Below are positions 19,853 to 27,600 of a stretch of 64,000 nucleotides of DNA, piece after piece; position 1 is the first letter of the stretch, and each line of letters starts with the position of its first letter. The stretch covers positions 1 through 64,000 of the forward strand of contig NZ_MUHU01000026.1 of NCBI RefSeq assembly GCF_002105195.1, in the 5' to 3' direction. The translations under genes were made by a program, and so were the position numbers. The notes beneath the pieces were generated by a model that saw only the letters and a program-made list of their open reading frames with translations, searched no databases and had not been told where the DNA came from. Origin of the DNA: Derxia lacustris. Its GTDB lineage: Bacteria > Pseudomonadota > Gammaproteobacteria > Burkholderiales > Burkholderiaceae_E.

Positions 19853-21229
19853 TCACGAGGGTTGCAGCGGCAACATCGGCGCGATTTTTTCGAGCGGCAG
19901 CTCGACCGTGAATACCGCGCCGCCGCCCGGCGCGCTGGCCGCCAGCAGCCGTCCGCCGTGCTGCTCGACGATGCCGTAGCTGATCGACAGTCCCAGTCCC
20001 GTGCCCTTGCCGACCGGCTTGGTCGTGTAGAAGGGATCGAAGATGCGACCGAGCAGCGGCGCCGGAATGCCCGGCCCGTTGTCGGCAAAGCGCACGCTCA
20101 CCGTGCCGGCATCGAGCCGGCTGGCGGCGATGTCGAGCGCCGGCGCCTCGACGCCGGCGGCGCTGGTCGCATCCCAGGCGTTCTGGATCAGGTTCATGAA
20201 TACCTGCATCAGCTGGCCGGCCGAGCCATGCACCAGGCAGCCGTCGAAGCCGCGCTGGGTGACCGCAAACCGCCCGCCCGTGCCCTTGCCGACCCACAGC
20301 ACCGCGCGCGCCACCACGTCGGCCAGATCGACCGCGCGTGCCTCCTCGCGGTCCATCGCCGAGAAGCGCTTGAGCCCGGCGACGATCTCGGCGGTGCGGG
20401 TCGCGCCTTCGAGCGTGCCCTCGATCAGCGACGGGAAATCGGCCAGCGTCCGGTCGATCTTGAGATGGGCGCGCAGCCGTTCGGCCTCGGCGGGCGGCAC
20501 CTCGGCATGCAGCGCCGCCAGGTAGTCGCCGAGCCGTTCGCAATAGCGCTTGAGCGCATGCACATTGCCGAGCACGAAGCTGATCGGATTGTTCAGCTCA
20601 TGCGCCACGCCGGCCACCAGCCGGCCGAGCGAGGCCATCTTTTCGGAGTGCAGCAGCTGGGCCTGGGTCTGCTTGAGCGCGTTGTGCGCATCCTGCAACT
20701 GCTGATAGGCGCGGCGCAGCTCGCCGACCGGCCGGCCGACGAACACGAAGCCCGAGCGCTGGCCGTTGGCGTCGAAGCGCGACGAGCAATGCACCTCGAC
20801 CGGCACCGCATTGCCGGCGGCATCGCGCAGATGCAGTTCGACGGGCTCGCGCGCCGCGCGCGGCCCGGCCAGCGCCGCGCTGTGCGTGAGCGCGCGCACG
20901 GCGGCCTCGTCGTCGGGCCGCGCCAGCAGCTCGGCCATGCGCCGGCCGCGCAGCTCGGCCTCGCTGCGGCCGACCAGATCGCGCAGCGCATCGTTGCTGT
21001 CCTGGATCTCGCCGTTCTCGGCGCAGGCCAGCACCAGATCGCTCATCGCGCTCAGCACGCTGAAGATGAAGCGGTGCGATTCCTCCAGCTCGGCGTTCTT
21101 CTGCTCGAGCGCGATCTCATCCTCGATCAGGCGCGAATACACCTCGTCCATCTTGTGGATGACATCGACCCAGGCGGCCTCGTCGAGGCCCTCGGCGGGC
21201 GGGTGCGGCGGCACAGGCGGGGCGGTCAT
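19853..21229 (-). CDS. PAS histidine kinase, HupT/HoxJ-like
   Basis: Soluble sensor kinase of 458 aa. A coiled N-terminus (1-55) is followed by a PAS domain (about 55-170), a DHp with phospho-acceptor His210 in VAGVAHELNNPISFVLGNVHALKRY, and an HATPase domain (NLIQNAWDAT; DNGPGIP; KGTGLGLSISYGIVEQHGG). The DHp wording closely matches HupT/HoxJ kinases that control uptake hydrogenase genes, but no hydrogenase gene or NtrC-type partner regulator is in the window. The start is ATG 21229. Confidence 0.88.
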   Translation of the reverse strand: MTAPPVPPHPPAEGLDEAAWVDVIHKMDEVYSRLIEDEIALEQKNAELEESHRFIFSVLSAMSDLVLACAENGEIQDSNDALRDLVGRSEAELRGRRMAELLARPDDEAAVRALTHSAALAGPRAAREPVELHLRDAAGNAVPVEVHCSSRFDANGQRSGFVFVGRPVGELRRAYQQLQDAHNALKQTQAQLLHSEKMASLGRLVAGVAHELNNPISFVLGNVHALKRYCERLGDYLAALHAEVPPAEAERLRAHLKIDRTLADFPSLIEGTLEGATRTAEIVAGLKRFSAMDREEARAVDLADVVARAVLWVGKGTGGRFAVTQRGFDGCLVHGSAGQLMQVFMNLIQNAWDATSAAGVEAPALDIAASRLDAGTVSVRFADNGPGIPAPLLGRIFDPFYTTKPVGKGTGLGLSISYGIVEQHGGRLLAASAPGGGAVFTVELPLEKIAPMLPLQPS

Positions 21230-21432
21230 GGCTTGAGGCGGATCAAGGAGGCGCGATGCGACGGCACGGTTTTCGCTGAAACCGGCTGCAAACGGCAGGC
21301 GGCGCCGGGATTTGTCGGGTTGGCTTCAAAACCTACAGCACGGCGCCGCCGCCGGAAACAGCGCGATGCAGCGACATCGCGACATGGCGCGAACTCCGAT
21401 TCAACTCACTCAGGCATCCCGGGAGCACGAAG

Positions 21433-21735
21433 ATGGCCACCACCACCTACAAGACGCTGGTCGATACCAGGACCACCCCCGAGGGCGCGGCCCTCGTCGT
21501 GTGCGAAGGCACGCGCAAGGGCAGCTACAACGACACCTGCCGCGGCACGGTGTTCCAGTGCGAATGCGGCGCCACCGGCTGCCAGCAGACCAAGGACCAT
21601 CTCTGCTCGGACCAGGGCTTCAGCATGAGCGGCAAGTGCTACAAGTGCGGCGTGTCCAACAAGTTCAAGGCCTTGGCCATCGGTGCCTATGTCAACCAGG
21701 CCGAGTTCTGGGCCAAGTACAGCGAAAAGGCGTAA
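21433..21735 (+). CDS. Unrecognised Cys-rich small protein
   Basis: A 100-aa soluble protein with eight cysteines (24, 36, 43, 45, 50, 58, 69, 72), the last arranged CxC-x4-C-x7-C-x10-CxxC, suggesting one or two metal (Zn or Fe-S) sites. No signal peptide or membrane segment is seen. GGGAG lies seven bases before the ATG. It sits 3 nt upstream of another unknown gene, and the pair is followed by a strong hairpin, so it forms its own two-gene operon, divergent from the HupT-like kinase. I do not recognise the family. Confidence 0.75.
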   Translation: MATTTYKTLVDTRTTPEGAALVVCEGTRKGSYNDTCRGTVFQCECGATGCQQTKDHLCSDQGFSMSGKCYKCGVSNKFKALAIGAYVNQAEFWAKYSEKA

Positions 21736-21738
21736 ATC

Positions 21739-22095
21739 ATGACGACCCCGACCGAAATCACGCCGATGCCCATCAGCGGCGAAGCCACGTTCGTGAAGTT
21801 GACGGCCGACGGCCGCAAGGTCGAGGTCATCGGTGATTTCGTCTGTCTCAATGGCGTGCCCGAAGCGGGCGCGCTGGTCGAGATCGGCGAGCACCCGAAC
21901 CGTCAGGCGATCCGTGCCGCCGTTCCGGGCGCGACCCATGTCGCTGGCCGCATTCCGCTGCGCCACGACGAGGCCGCGATCGCCAACGCCGCGCTGACGG
22001 CTGCCAAGCGCAAGGTCGATGCCGATCCGGTGTCGATCAACGAGCGCATCCGCAAGGCCGTGTTCGCGCGCCAGCGCGACAACGGCGTCGAGTAA
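21739..22095 (+). CDS. Unrecognised partner of the Cys-rich protein
   Basis: A 118-aa protein starting 3 nt after the Cys-rich gene. It has one cysteine (in GDFVCLNG), a beta-rich first half (ATFVKLTADGRKVEVIGDFV, then GALVEIGEHPNRQAIRAAVP) and a helical, basic C-terminus (RHDEAAIANAALTAAKRKVD). No signal peptide. The tight spacing argues for a functional pair; the function is unknown. Confidence 0.72.
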   Translation: MTTPTEITPMPISGEATFVKLTADGRKVEVIGDFVCLNGVPEAGALVEIGEHPNRQAIRAAVPGATHVAGRIPLRHDEAAIANAALTAAKRKVDADPVSINERIRKAVFARQRDNGVE

Positions 22096-22133
22096 GCCTT
22101 CCGCCGGCCGGCCCGTCGGGTCGGCGCATTGCG

Positions 22134-22169
22134 CAACGGCGCACCGTGTTTCGGCACGGTGCGCCGTTG
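22134..22169 (+). terminator. Strong hairpin after the Cys-rich gene pair
   Basis: Perfect 15-bp stem (22134-22148 with 22155-22169) and loop TTTCGG, 38 nt past the stop of the second gene. There is no T-run, so it may be a Rho-assisted terminator or a 3'-end stabiliser. Confidence 0.55.
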
Positions 22170-22301
22170 TCGCGTCTGCGGCCGGCGTCTGCGACCGGTG
22201 CCGGGGCGTCGGCGGCGGTCGGTGTCAAACTCGGCGCTTCTCCGGCGCGGCAGCTGCGGCGCCGGCATTTTTCCCTCACCGGACTTCATCGAGCCCCTGG
22301 C

Positions 22302-23165
22302 ATGCCGATCGCCGAACTCTCCCTCGTCGCGCTGCTTTATCTGCTGCTGACCGTGCTGCTGTGGCGCTTCGTGGCGCGCGCCGGCGCGGCCGAGCCCGCC
22401 GCCGTCCTGGCCGCGCTGCCGCCGCCGCCGCGCCTGGGTATCGGGCTGCGGCTGGCCGAGCTGGCCGTGGTGCTGGGCCACGGCTATGTGCTGTTCGCCG
22501 TGATGCTGGCCGGCCATCAGCTGTGGTTCAACTTTGCCGCCGCCATCTCGTTCATGGTGCTGGTCGGCTGCGCGGCCCAGCTGGTCAACCAGCTGTTCCT
22601 GCCGGTCAACCTGTTTGGCGTGGTGATGTTCCCGCTCGGGCTGGCGTCGACGCTGCTGCTGCTGGCCTTTCCGCCGCCGGTGCTGCGGCTGGAGGCCGGC
22701 TATACGCCGCTGCTCGGCATCCACTTTCTGCTGGCGATGCTGGCCTATGGCGTGCTGTGCGTGTCGGCCATCTATGCCTGCGGCATCTTCGTGCTCGACC
22801 GGCTGCTGCATGTGGCGCCGGGCGGCCGCCGCTTCGAGGCGCTGCTGCGGCTGGCGCCGCCGCTGCTGCAACTCGAAGGCATCCTGTTCGGCAGCATCTT
22901 CGTCGGCTTCGGCCTGCTTACGGCCAGCATCGTCACCGGGCTGGTGTTCTACGAACAGATGTTTGCCCAGCCATTCCGGCTCGATCACAAGTTCGTGTTC
23001 TCGCTGCTGTCGTGGGCGGTGTTCGCGGTGCTGCTGCTCGGGCGCTGGCGTTTCGGCTGGCGCGGCCGGGTGGCGATGCGTCAGGTGCTGGCCGGCTTCG
23101 CGCTGCTGTTCCTCGGCTATATCGGATCGAGCTTCGTGTTGCAGGTGCTGCTGCATCGGGGCTGA
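22302..23165 (+). CDS. CcsA/YpjD-like inner-membrane protein
   Basis: Integral membrane protein (287 aa) with about eight hydrophobic helices, resembling the cytochrome c assembly (CcsA/CcmC) fold of the YpjD/HemX type: LLGIHFLLAMLAYGVLCVSAIYACGIFV and LEGILFGSIFVGFGLLTASIVTGLVFY are typical. The Trp-rich WWD heme loop of true CcsA is absent, so it is more likely a YpjD-type protein than a heme lyase. ATG 22302 precedes the first helix; the open frame upstream includes a terminator-like hairpin and is rejected. The stop codon lies inside the palindrome shared with mbnH. Confidence 0.85.
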   Translation: MPIAELSLVALLYLLLTVLLWRFVARAGAAEPAAVLAALPPPPRLGIGLRLAELAVVLGHGYVLFAVMLAGHQLWFNFAAAISFMVLVGCAAQLVNQLFLPVNLFGVVMFPLGLASTLLLLAFPPPVLRLEAGYTPLLGIHFLLAMLAYGVLCVSAIYACGIFVLDRLLHVAPGGRRFEALLRLAPPLLQLEGILFGSIFVGFGLLTASIVTGLVFYEQMFAQPFRLDHKFVFSLLSWAVFAVLLLGRWRFGWRGRVAMRQVLAGFALLFLGYIGSSFVLQVLLHRG

Positions 23166-23210
23166 ATGCCGCCGCGCCGGCCGCGAGTCGGGCCGGCGCG
23201 GCGGCGTTCA
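23163..23210. terminator. Symmetric hairpin shared by two convergent stop codons
   Basis: A 15-bp perfect stem (23168-23182 with 23191-23205) is extended outward by four more pairs so that the TGA of the CcsA-like gene (23163-23165) pairs with the TGA of mbnH (23208-23210). It is the only sequence between the two genes and is probably a bidirectional terminator; there is no T-run. Confidence 0.65.
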
Positions 23211-24407
23211 GGGCAGCCAGGCCGGCTTGGCAAAGCGCGCGCTGGTCACCAGCGTGTCGTCGCTGAGCGTGCGCAGGAAGGCGACGAGATCGGCCTTGTC
23301 CTGCGCGGTGAGATCGATGTTGCCGATCAGGTCGCTCTTGTACGGATTGAGTCGGCCATCGCCGGCATGGGCGCCGCTGGCGATGTTGCGACCGCCGGCG
23401 GCATAGAAGTCGAGCACTTCCTCCAGCGTGGCGATGCTGCCGTCATGCATGTAGGGCGCGGTGAGCGCCACATTGCGCAGGCTGGCGGCGCGGAAGGCGC
23501 CCATGTCGGCGGCCTTGCTCGTGAACTCGAACAGCCCCCGGTTGGGATAGGGGAAGGCGCCGGTGCCGCCGAGGTTGTACAGGCCGGTGTTGTGGAACGG
23601 CGTCTCGACCGAGCCCTGGCCCACGTAGCGGATCTGGTCGTTGAAGTTGAAGCTGCCGTGGCAGTGGAAGCACTCGGCCTTCTCGCCCATGAACAGCTGC
23701 ATGCCGCGCAGCTCGGCCGCGCTCAGCGTGGCCTTGCCGGCCAGATAGCGGTCGTAGCGCGAGTCGGCGCTGGTCAGGCCGCGCTCGAAGCTGGCGATGG
23801 CCTTGATGATGTTGCCGATGCCGATCTGCTCGCTGCCGCCACCGAAGGCGGCGGCAAACAGCTGCACATAGCGCGCGTCGGCGGCAAAGCGGCCCAGCAC
23901 CTCGGCCAGGTTGGCGTCGGTGATGCCGAGCTCGACCGGATCGGTGCCGAACAGCGGCACTTCCATCTGGTGTTCGAGCGTGACCAGCGTGGGATTGGCC
24001 CAGGTGAGCGTGGCATGGAAGGCCGCATTGCCGAGCGGCTGGGCATTGCGCGGATGGGTCTGGCCGGTCGAGCCGATCGCCTGCGGCCGGCCGTCGGTGA
24101 AGGCGCGCGCCTGCTCGTGGCAGCTCGCGCAGCTCTGCGTGCCGTTGCCCGACAGCCGGGTGTCGTGGAACAGCGCGCGACCGAGTTCGAACTTGGCTTC
24201 GGTGTAGGGGTTGTCGGCCGGCACCACCATCTGCGGCAGGCCGGCGGCGGCCGGGATCGAGGGCGTGGCATGGCTGTGGGCGACGCCGTTGCCGCCCGAG
24301 CCGCCGGCGCTGCACGCGGCCAGCAGCAGCGCCAGCGCGCCGGCCGCAGCAAGCTGCGCGGCCGGCCTGCCGGCGCGCGCCCGGATGTCGGGATGCGCGC
24401 CGCCCAT
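23208..24407 (-). CDS. mbnH: MbnH-type di-heme enzyme (MauG/CcP family)
   Basis: Secreted lipoprotein-like di-heme c enzyme of 399 aa: lipobox LLLAACS (Cys32), then two CxxCH sites, CASCHEQ (C93/C96/H97) and CFHCHGS in the middle of the chain. The MauG/cytochrome c peroxidase fold is seen in ELGRALFHDTRLSGNGTQS and LRNVALTAPYMHDGS. Partnered with the adjacent MbnP gene (TGATG overlap at the junction), it matches MbnH, which oxidises a tryptophan of MbnP to kynurenine to build a copper site. A role as an ordinary cytochrome c peroxidase is less likely in this context. Confidence 0.9.
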   Translation of the reverse strand: MGGAHPDIRARAGRPAAQLAAAGALALLLAACSAGGSGGNGVAHSHATPSIPAAAGLPQMVVPADNPYTEAKFELGRALFHDTRLSGNGTQSCASCHEQARAFTDGRPQAIGSTGQTHPRNAQPLGNAAFHATLTWANPTLVTLEHQMEVPLFGTDPVELGITDANLAEVLGRFAADARYVQLFAAAFGGGSEQIGIGNIIKAIASFERGLTSADSRYDRYLAGKATLSAAELRGMQLFMGEKAECFHCHGSFNFNDQIRYVGQGSVETPFHNTGLYNLGGTGAFPYPNRGLFEFTSKAADMGAFRAASLRNVALTAPYMHDGSIATLEEVLDFYAAGGRNIASGAHAGDGRLNPYKSDLIGNIDLTAQDKADLVAFLRTLSDDTLVTSARFAKPAWLP

Positions 24408-25318
24408 CACTTGCTCGCCGCGATGAACAGCGCCTGGCTCGTGCTGCCGCCGGCGACCGGGGCGCCGGTCGCCAGGTCGATCTTCATGTTGGCGAAGATC
24501 GGCACGCAGTCGAGATCGGTGCTGCCCGACATGCAGCCGGCGGCGCCGCCCTGATCCAGCGCCAGATTGGTGTTGGCGAACAGCGCATTCAGGTTCAGCA
24601 CCACCTTCTGCGAGTCGAGGTTGAAGCTCGCGAGCTTGACCGGCATGCGGTTGCTGTTGGTGCAGGTGTAGCCGGTGCTGCTGGCGCTGTCGGCCGCGCA
24701 GCCGGTCGAGCCGAGGTGGGTGTACCAGGTGGTGGCGGTGCCGCTCGGGCGCGCGATGCCGCCGGCCGGATCGACTTCGATCTTGAGGAACTTGCGGCCG
24801 TACTGCCACGACCAGGCCATCGCCACCACGTTCAGCGGCGCGGCGGCGGCGGCGTAGTCGGTGTGGTTGACCGACTCGGGCACGCCGACCTCGAACTCGA
24901 TGCCGGTATAGCTGCCGGCCGCCACCGTGCCGGTGATGCTGGCGTTGAGCGTCATGGCGCTGCCGCCGCACACGGCGGTGCTGCCGTCGTTGAAATTGAG
25001 CAGCGCGACGCCGCTGCCCTGGAAGCTGTTGCCGGCGAGCGTGAGCGGCGCGGTTGTGCCGCTGGCGGTCACCAGCCTGACGTTGGACACGTAGAAGCGC
25101 AGGTCGCGCAGCGTGGCCGCGACCGCCGGGCTGCCGAGCGAGCCGAGCGTGCTGCCGCAGCGCGCCGGGCTGCCGTTGGCGATGGCGTCGAAGGCGATGG
25201 TCACGGTCTGCGGCCCGCTTGAGACGCTGCCGCCGTCGCCGCCACCGCCGCAGGCGGCGAGCAGGCTGGCGAGCGTGGTGGTGGCGAGAACGAGACTGGC
25301 GTGGCGAAGGGTGTTCAT
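24407..25318 (-). CDS. mbnP: MbnP-family copper-binding lipoprotein
   Basis: Exported 303-aa protein of the metallo-mystery-pair four-Cys family (MbnP). Lipobox ASLLAACGG (Cys23). The mature part has paired cysteines at C54/C117, C207/C219 and C262/C271, the LRDLRFYVSNVRLV strand, HTD at 152-154 and the signature AMAWSWQYGRKFLKIE with Trp169/Trp171, one of which is the likely MbnH target. MbnP binds copper in the periplasm. The neighbouring PCu(A)C and OMP genes support copper trafficking. No methanobactin precursor gene is seen. Confidence 0.9.
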   Translation of the reverse strand: MNTLRHASLVLATTTLASLLAACGGGGDGGSVSSGPQTVTIAFDAIANGSPARCGSTLGSLGSPAVAATLRDLRFYVSNVRLVTASGTTAPLTLAGNSFQGSGVALLNFNDGSTAVCGGSAMTLNASITGTVAAGSYTGIEFEVGVPESVNHTDYAAAAAPLNVVAMAWSWQYGRKFLKIEVDPAGGIARPSGTATTWYTHLGSTGCAADSASSTGYTCTNSNRMPVKLASFNLDSQKVVLNLNALFANTNLALDQGGAAGCMSGSTDLDCVPIFANMKIDLATGAPVAGGSTSQALFIAASK

Positions 25319-25350
25319 GCGGTGTTCCTGATTCGATGTGATGTGCGGTG

Positions 25351-26304
25351 TCAGAAGCGCTGGCTCAGCCCGAGCGACAGCGCCCAGCGCGGCGCGAGCT
25401 GCACGCCGTTGACATTGCTGGCGACGGGGATCTGCACGAAGCCGTAGCCCTGAAGGCCGGGCGCGAGCGGCGCCGACAGGCCGGGACTCAGGGCCAGCGT
25501 GCGGCCGCCCGAGTTGTCGGGTTCGGCGGCGGCGCCGGCATCGCGGGCGCGCTGCTGCCAGTTGAGCTGGACCATCGGCGCGACCGCGCCCAGGTCGGCG
25601 CGCAGGCCCAGATCGAGGCCGAGCTTGTGGCCGGGCTTGAACTCGTCATGCCGGTTCAGCGCCTGCTCCAGCTGGGCTTGCGCAAACCAGCTCAGGCCGG
25701 TCTGCGGCAGCAGGCCGCGCCAGTAGCCGCCCAGGATCAGGTCGGTCGTGCCGGTGCCGGGTTGCAGCGCGCGCTCGGCCGGCGTGTTGTCGCCATTGCG
25801 CACATCGGTGCTGCCGGTGGGCAGCTTGACGCCGGCAATCAGCCCGAGGCTGCCGGCGCTGGCGGTGTCGCCCAGCAGCGCCGACTGCCAGCGGCCGGTC
25901 ACCCGCGCATCGCCGGGCTTGCGGAAATGCCAGTTCACCGGCGCGCCGTCGGCCAGGTGGTCGTGCACCCGGTCGATGAAGGGCAGTTGCAGCGACAGCC
26001 CCCAGTGGGCGTCGAAGCCGTAGTCGAGGCTGGCGGTCACGCGCTGGGTGCGGGTGCGCTGCTCGACCTCGCTGCTGTCTTCCAGATCGGACGGCGCGAT
26101 GGTCGACGCGCCGCGTTGCAGCCGGTTCTGCTGCACCAGTTCGTAGCGCAGATCGCCGCGCCAGCCGTGGTCGAGCCAGGCGCCCTGGACGGCAAAATCG
26201 GTGTTGACTAGGCAGAACGCCGAGCCGCAGGACGCCTGCGCGACGGGCACGGCGAGCAGGCCGGCCAGCGCAAGGCTGGCGGCCAGGGAATGACGCAGAT
26301 TCAT
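25351..26304 (-). CDS. Outer-membrane beta-barrel-like protein of the copper operon
   Basis: A 317-aa exported protein with an N-terminal signal peptide (cleavage near AQASCG). The chain alternates amphipathic strands (SLDYGFDAHWGLSLQLPF, TGRWQSALLG, GYWRGLLPQTGLSWFAQAQ) and ends in the C-terminal SLGLSQRF, a terminal Phe as expected for BamA-dependent barrel proteins. It resembles transporter-like or MtrB/DUF3187-type porins seen beside mbnP-mbnH. It may move copper or the MbnP product across the outer membrane; that is inference from context. Confidence 0.75.
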   Translation of the reverse strand: MNLRHSLAASLALAGLLAVPVAQASCGSAFCLVNTDFAVQGAWLDHGWRGDLRYELVQQNRLQRGASTIAPSDLEDSSEVEQRTRTQRVTASLDYGFDAHWGLSLQLPFIDRVHDHLADGAPVNWHFRKPGDARVTGRWQSALLGDTASAGSLGLIAGVKLPTGSTDVRNGDNTPAERALQPGTGTTDLILGGYWRGLLPQTGLSWFAQAQLEQALNRHDEFKPGHKLGLDLGLRADLGAVAPMVQLNWQQRARDAGAAAEPDNSGGRTLALSPGLSAPLAPGLQGYGFVQIPVASNVNGVQLAPRWALSLGLSQRF

Positions 26305-26312
26305 GGGAACTC

Positions 26313-26906
26313 TCAGTGGCGATGCTGATGCGGGGAATCGGTGGCGGGCGTGGTGAGCGCGCGCACGGTGGCCGTCACCTCGATCTGGCGCCGGGTGCTG
26401 CCGTCGTCGATCAGCAGGGTCAGCGGCAGTGTCGCGCCCTCGGCGGCGGGCGCCTTGAGGCCGTTGAGCATCAGGTGAAAGCCGCCCGGCGCGAGGCTGA
26501 CCGGCGTGCCAGCCGGCAGGTCGATGGCGGCGACCGGGCGCATCTTCTTCACGCCGGCTTCCTCGATCGATTCATGCAGCTCGACGCTGGCGGCGGCCGG
26601 CGAAGCGGCACCGACCAGCCGCGCCGGCGTGGCCGAGGTGAGGGTGAGGAAGGCGCCGGTGGCGGTCAGGCCCGGCACGCTGGCGCGCACCCAGGCGTCG
26701 GTGACGGCGATGTGCGCGGCGGCGGCCGAGGCGGTGCCGCCGGGCGCGACCGCGGACGTGCCGGCGGCGGCCAGCCGCAAGGGTTCGTCGGGCGGAAAGG
26801 CGGCGGACGCGAAGCCGCCGCCGGCATGGACAACCAGCGATGCAGTGGCCAGCAGCGCGCCGGCGACGAGCGCCTGCGCGGCCTTGCGGCCGGAGATGAC
26901 GGACAT
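26313..26906 (-). CDS. PCu(A)C copper chaperone
   Basis: Periplasmic copper chaperone of the DUF461/PCu(A)C family, 197 aa with a signal peptide. The Cu(I) site residues appear as VELHESIEEAGVKKMRPV and GGFHLMLNGL, matching the H-x(n)-M...H-x-M pattern, and the C-terminus adds HQHRH. Such proteins deliver copper to cytochrome oxidase CuA or other cuproenzymes. It lies 8 nt upstream of the OMP gene in the copper operon. An Ala-rich stretch of about 35 residues separates the signal from the domain. Confidence 0.9.
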   Translation of the reverse strand: MSVISGRKAAQALVAGALLATASLVVHAGGGFASAAFPPDEPLRLAAAGTSAVAPGGTASAAAAHIAVTDAWVRASVPGLTATGAFLTLTSATPARLVGAASPAAASVELHESIEEAGVKKMRPVAAIDLPAGTPVSLAPGGFHLMLNGLKAPAAEGATLPLTLLIDDGSTRRQIEVTATVRALTTPATDSPHQHRH

Positions 26907-26991
26907 GGAAAACCTCGACTGAAAGCGGACGCGAACAGTCGTGGCGCGCCGGGGCCTTCAGGCCGGGCGCACTACGACGGACGGGAGCGGA

Positions 26992-27402
26992 TCAGGCGAG
27001 GAGGGGCGGGGCGCGCGGATTGGCCGAGCGCCAGATGGGCAGCGGCTGGGCCGAGTGCAGAAACAGCGCCGGCAGCGCATGGCTGGCCGGGCCGAACAGG
27101 GCGAAGACGGGCGCGGGCGGCAGCAGACCGTGACCGCCGGCGGGGTTGACGCAATAGCCGCAATGATCGAGCTGGAGCGCGCCGTGGCTGTCGTGCGAGT
27201 GGTCGGCCTCGGCCGGCGCGGCGCGCAGCCAGACCGGCTCGCTGCGGCTGCCGTCGGCGCGGCAGACCTCCACCAGCAGCGGCGCCTCGGCCTGCGCCGC
27301 GAGCCAGCGCGACACCGTCGGCGCGAGCGCCGCCATCAGCATCGCCAGGCAGGCGAGACCGAGGGCGAGGCGCCGCAGGGCGCTGACGGAGCGAAAGGGC
27401 AT
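26992..27402 (-). CDS. DUF2946 family protein, first gene of the copper operon
   Basis: A 136-aa protein with one N-terminal membrane helix (LALGLACLAMLMAALAP) and a periplasmic part carrying the family hallmark LDHCGYC plus a DHSHDSHG stretch, i.e. potential copper ligands. DUF2946 proteins are common near copper-handling genes. ATG 27402 precedes the helix. It sits 85 nt upstream of the PCu(A)C gene and is presumably the operon leader. An 11-bp palindrome (27415-27425) lies just upstream and could be an operator. Confidence 0.8.
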   Translation of the reverse strand: MPFRSVSALRRLALGLACLAMLMAALAPTVSRWLAAQAEAPLLVEVCRADGSRSEPVWLRAAPAEADHSHDSHGALQLDHCGYCVNPAGGHGLLPPAPVFALFGPASHALPALFLHSAQPLPIWRSANPRAPPLLA

Positions 27403-27464
27403 CGGCCAAAAGTAACACGACGTGTCGGCCCGGCCGACCGACATCAGGCCGCGCGCAGGGCTGC

Positions 27465-27476
27465 GGGCAATTGCCC
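27465..27476. promoter_or_regulatory. GGGCAATTGCCC palindrome
   Basis: Perfect 12-bp palindrome in the 198-nt divergent region between the copper operon and the DUF429 gene. The same 12-mer recurs at 41002-41013 upstream of the lipid cluster. It may be a shared operator; this is unproven. Confidence 0.35.
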
Positions 27477-27600
27477 AGCCAGCCCGGCGCTGCGGCCGGC
27501 GAGAATTGCGCCGCCGGCCCGCGCGCCGCCCGCGCGGGAACTTGTGGCCCGCGCCGCACCCAAGTCGAAGCCGCCCCGGCCGATTCCGCCTTTCGCCGCC

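Noticed and set aside
21433..21735. Zinc-ribbon or ferredoxin identity for the Cys-rich protein
   Set aside because: The cysteine spacing (CxC-x4-C-x7-C-x10-CxxC) does not match CxxC...CxxC ribbons or CxxCxxCxxxCP ferredoxins.
22146..22301. Upstream extension of the CcsA/YpjD-like gene
   Set aside because: The open frame before ATG 22302 begins inside the terminator-like hairpin; the membrane protein begins at the ATG.
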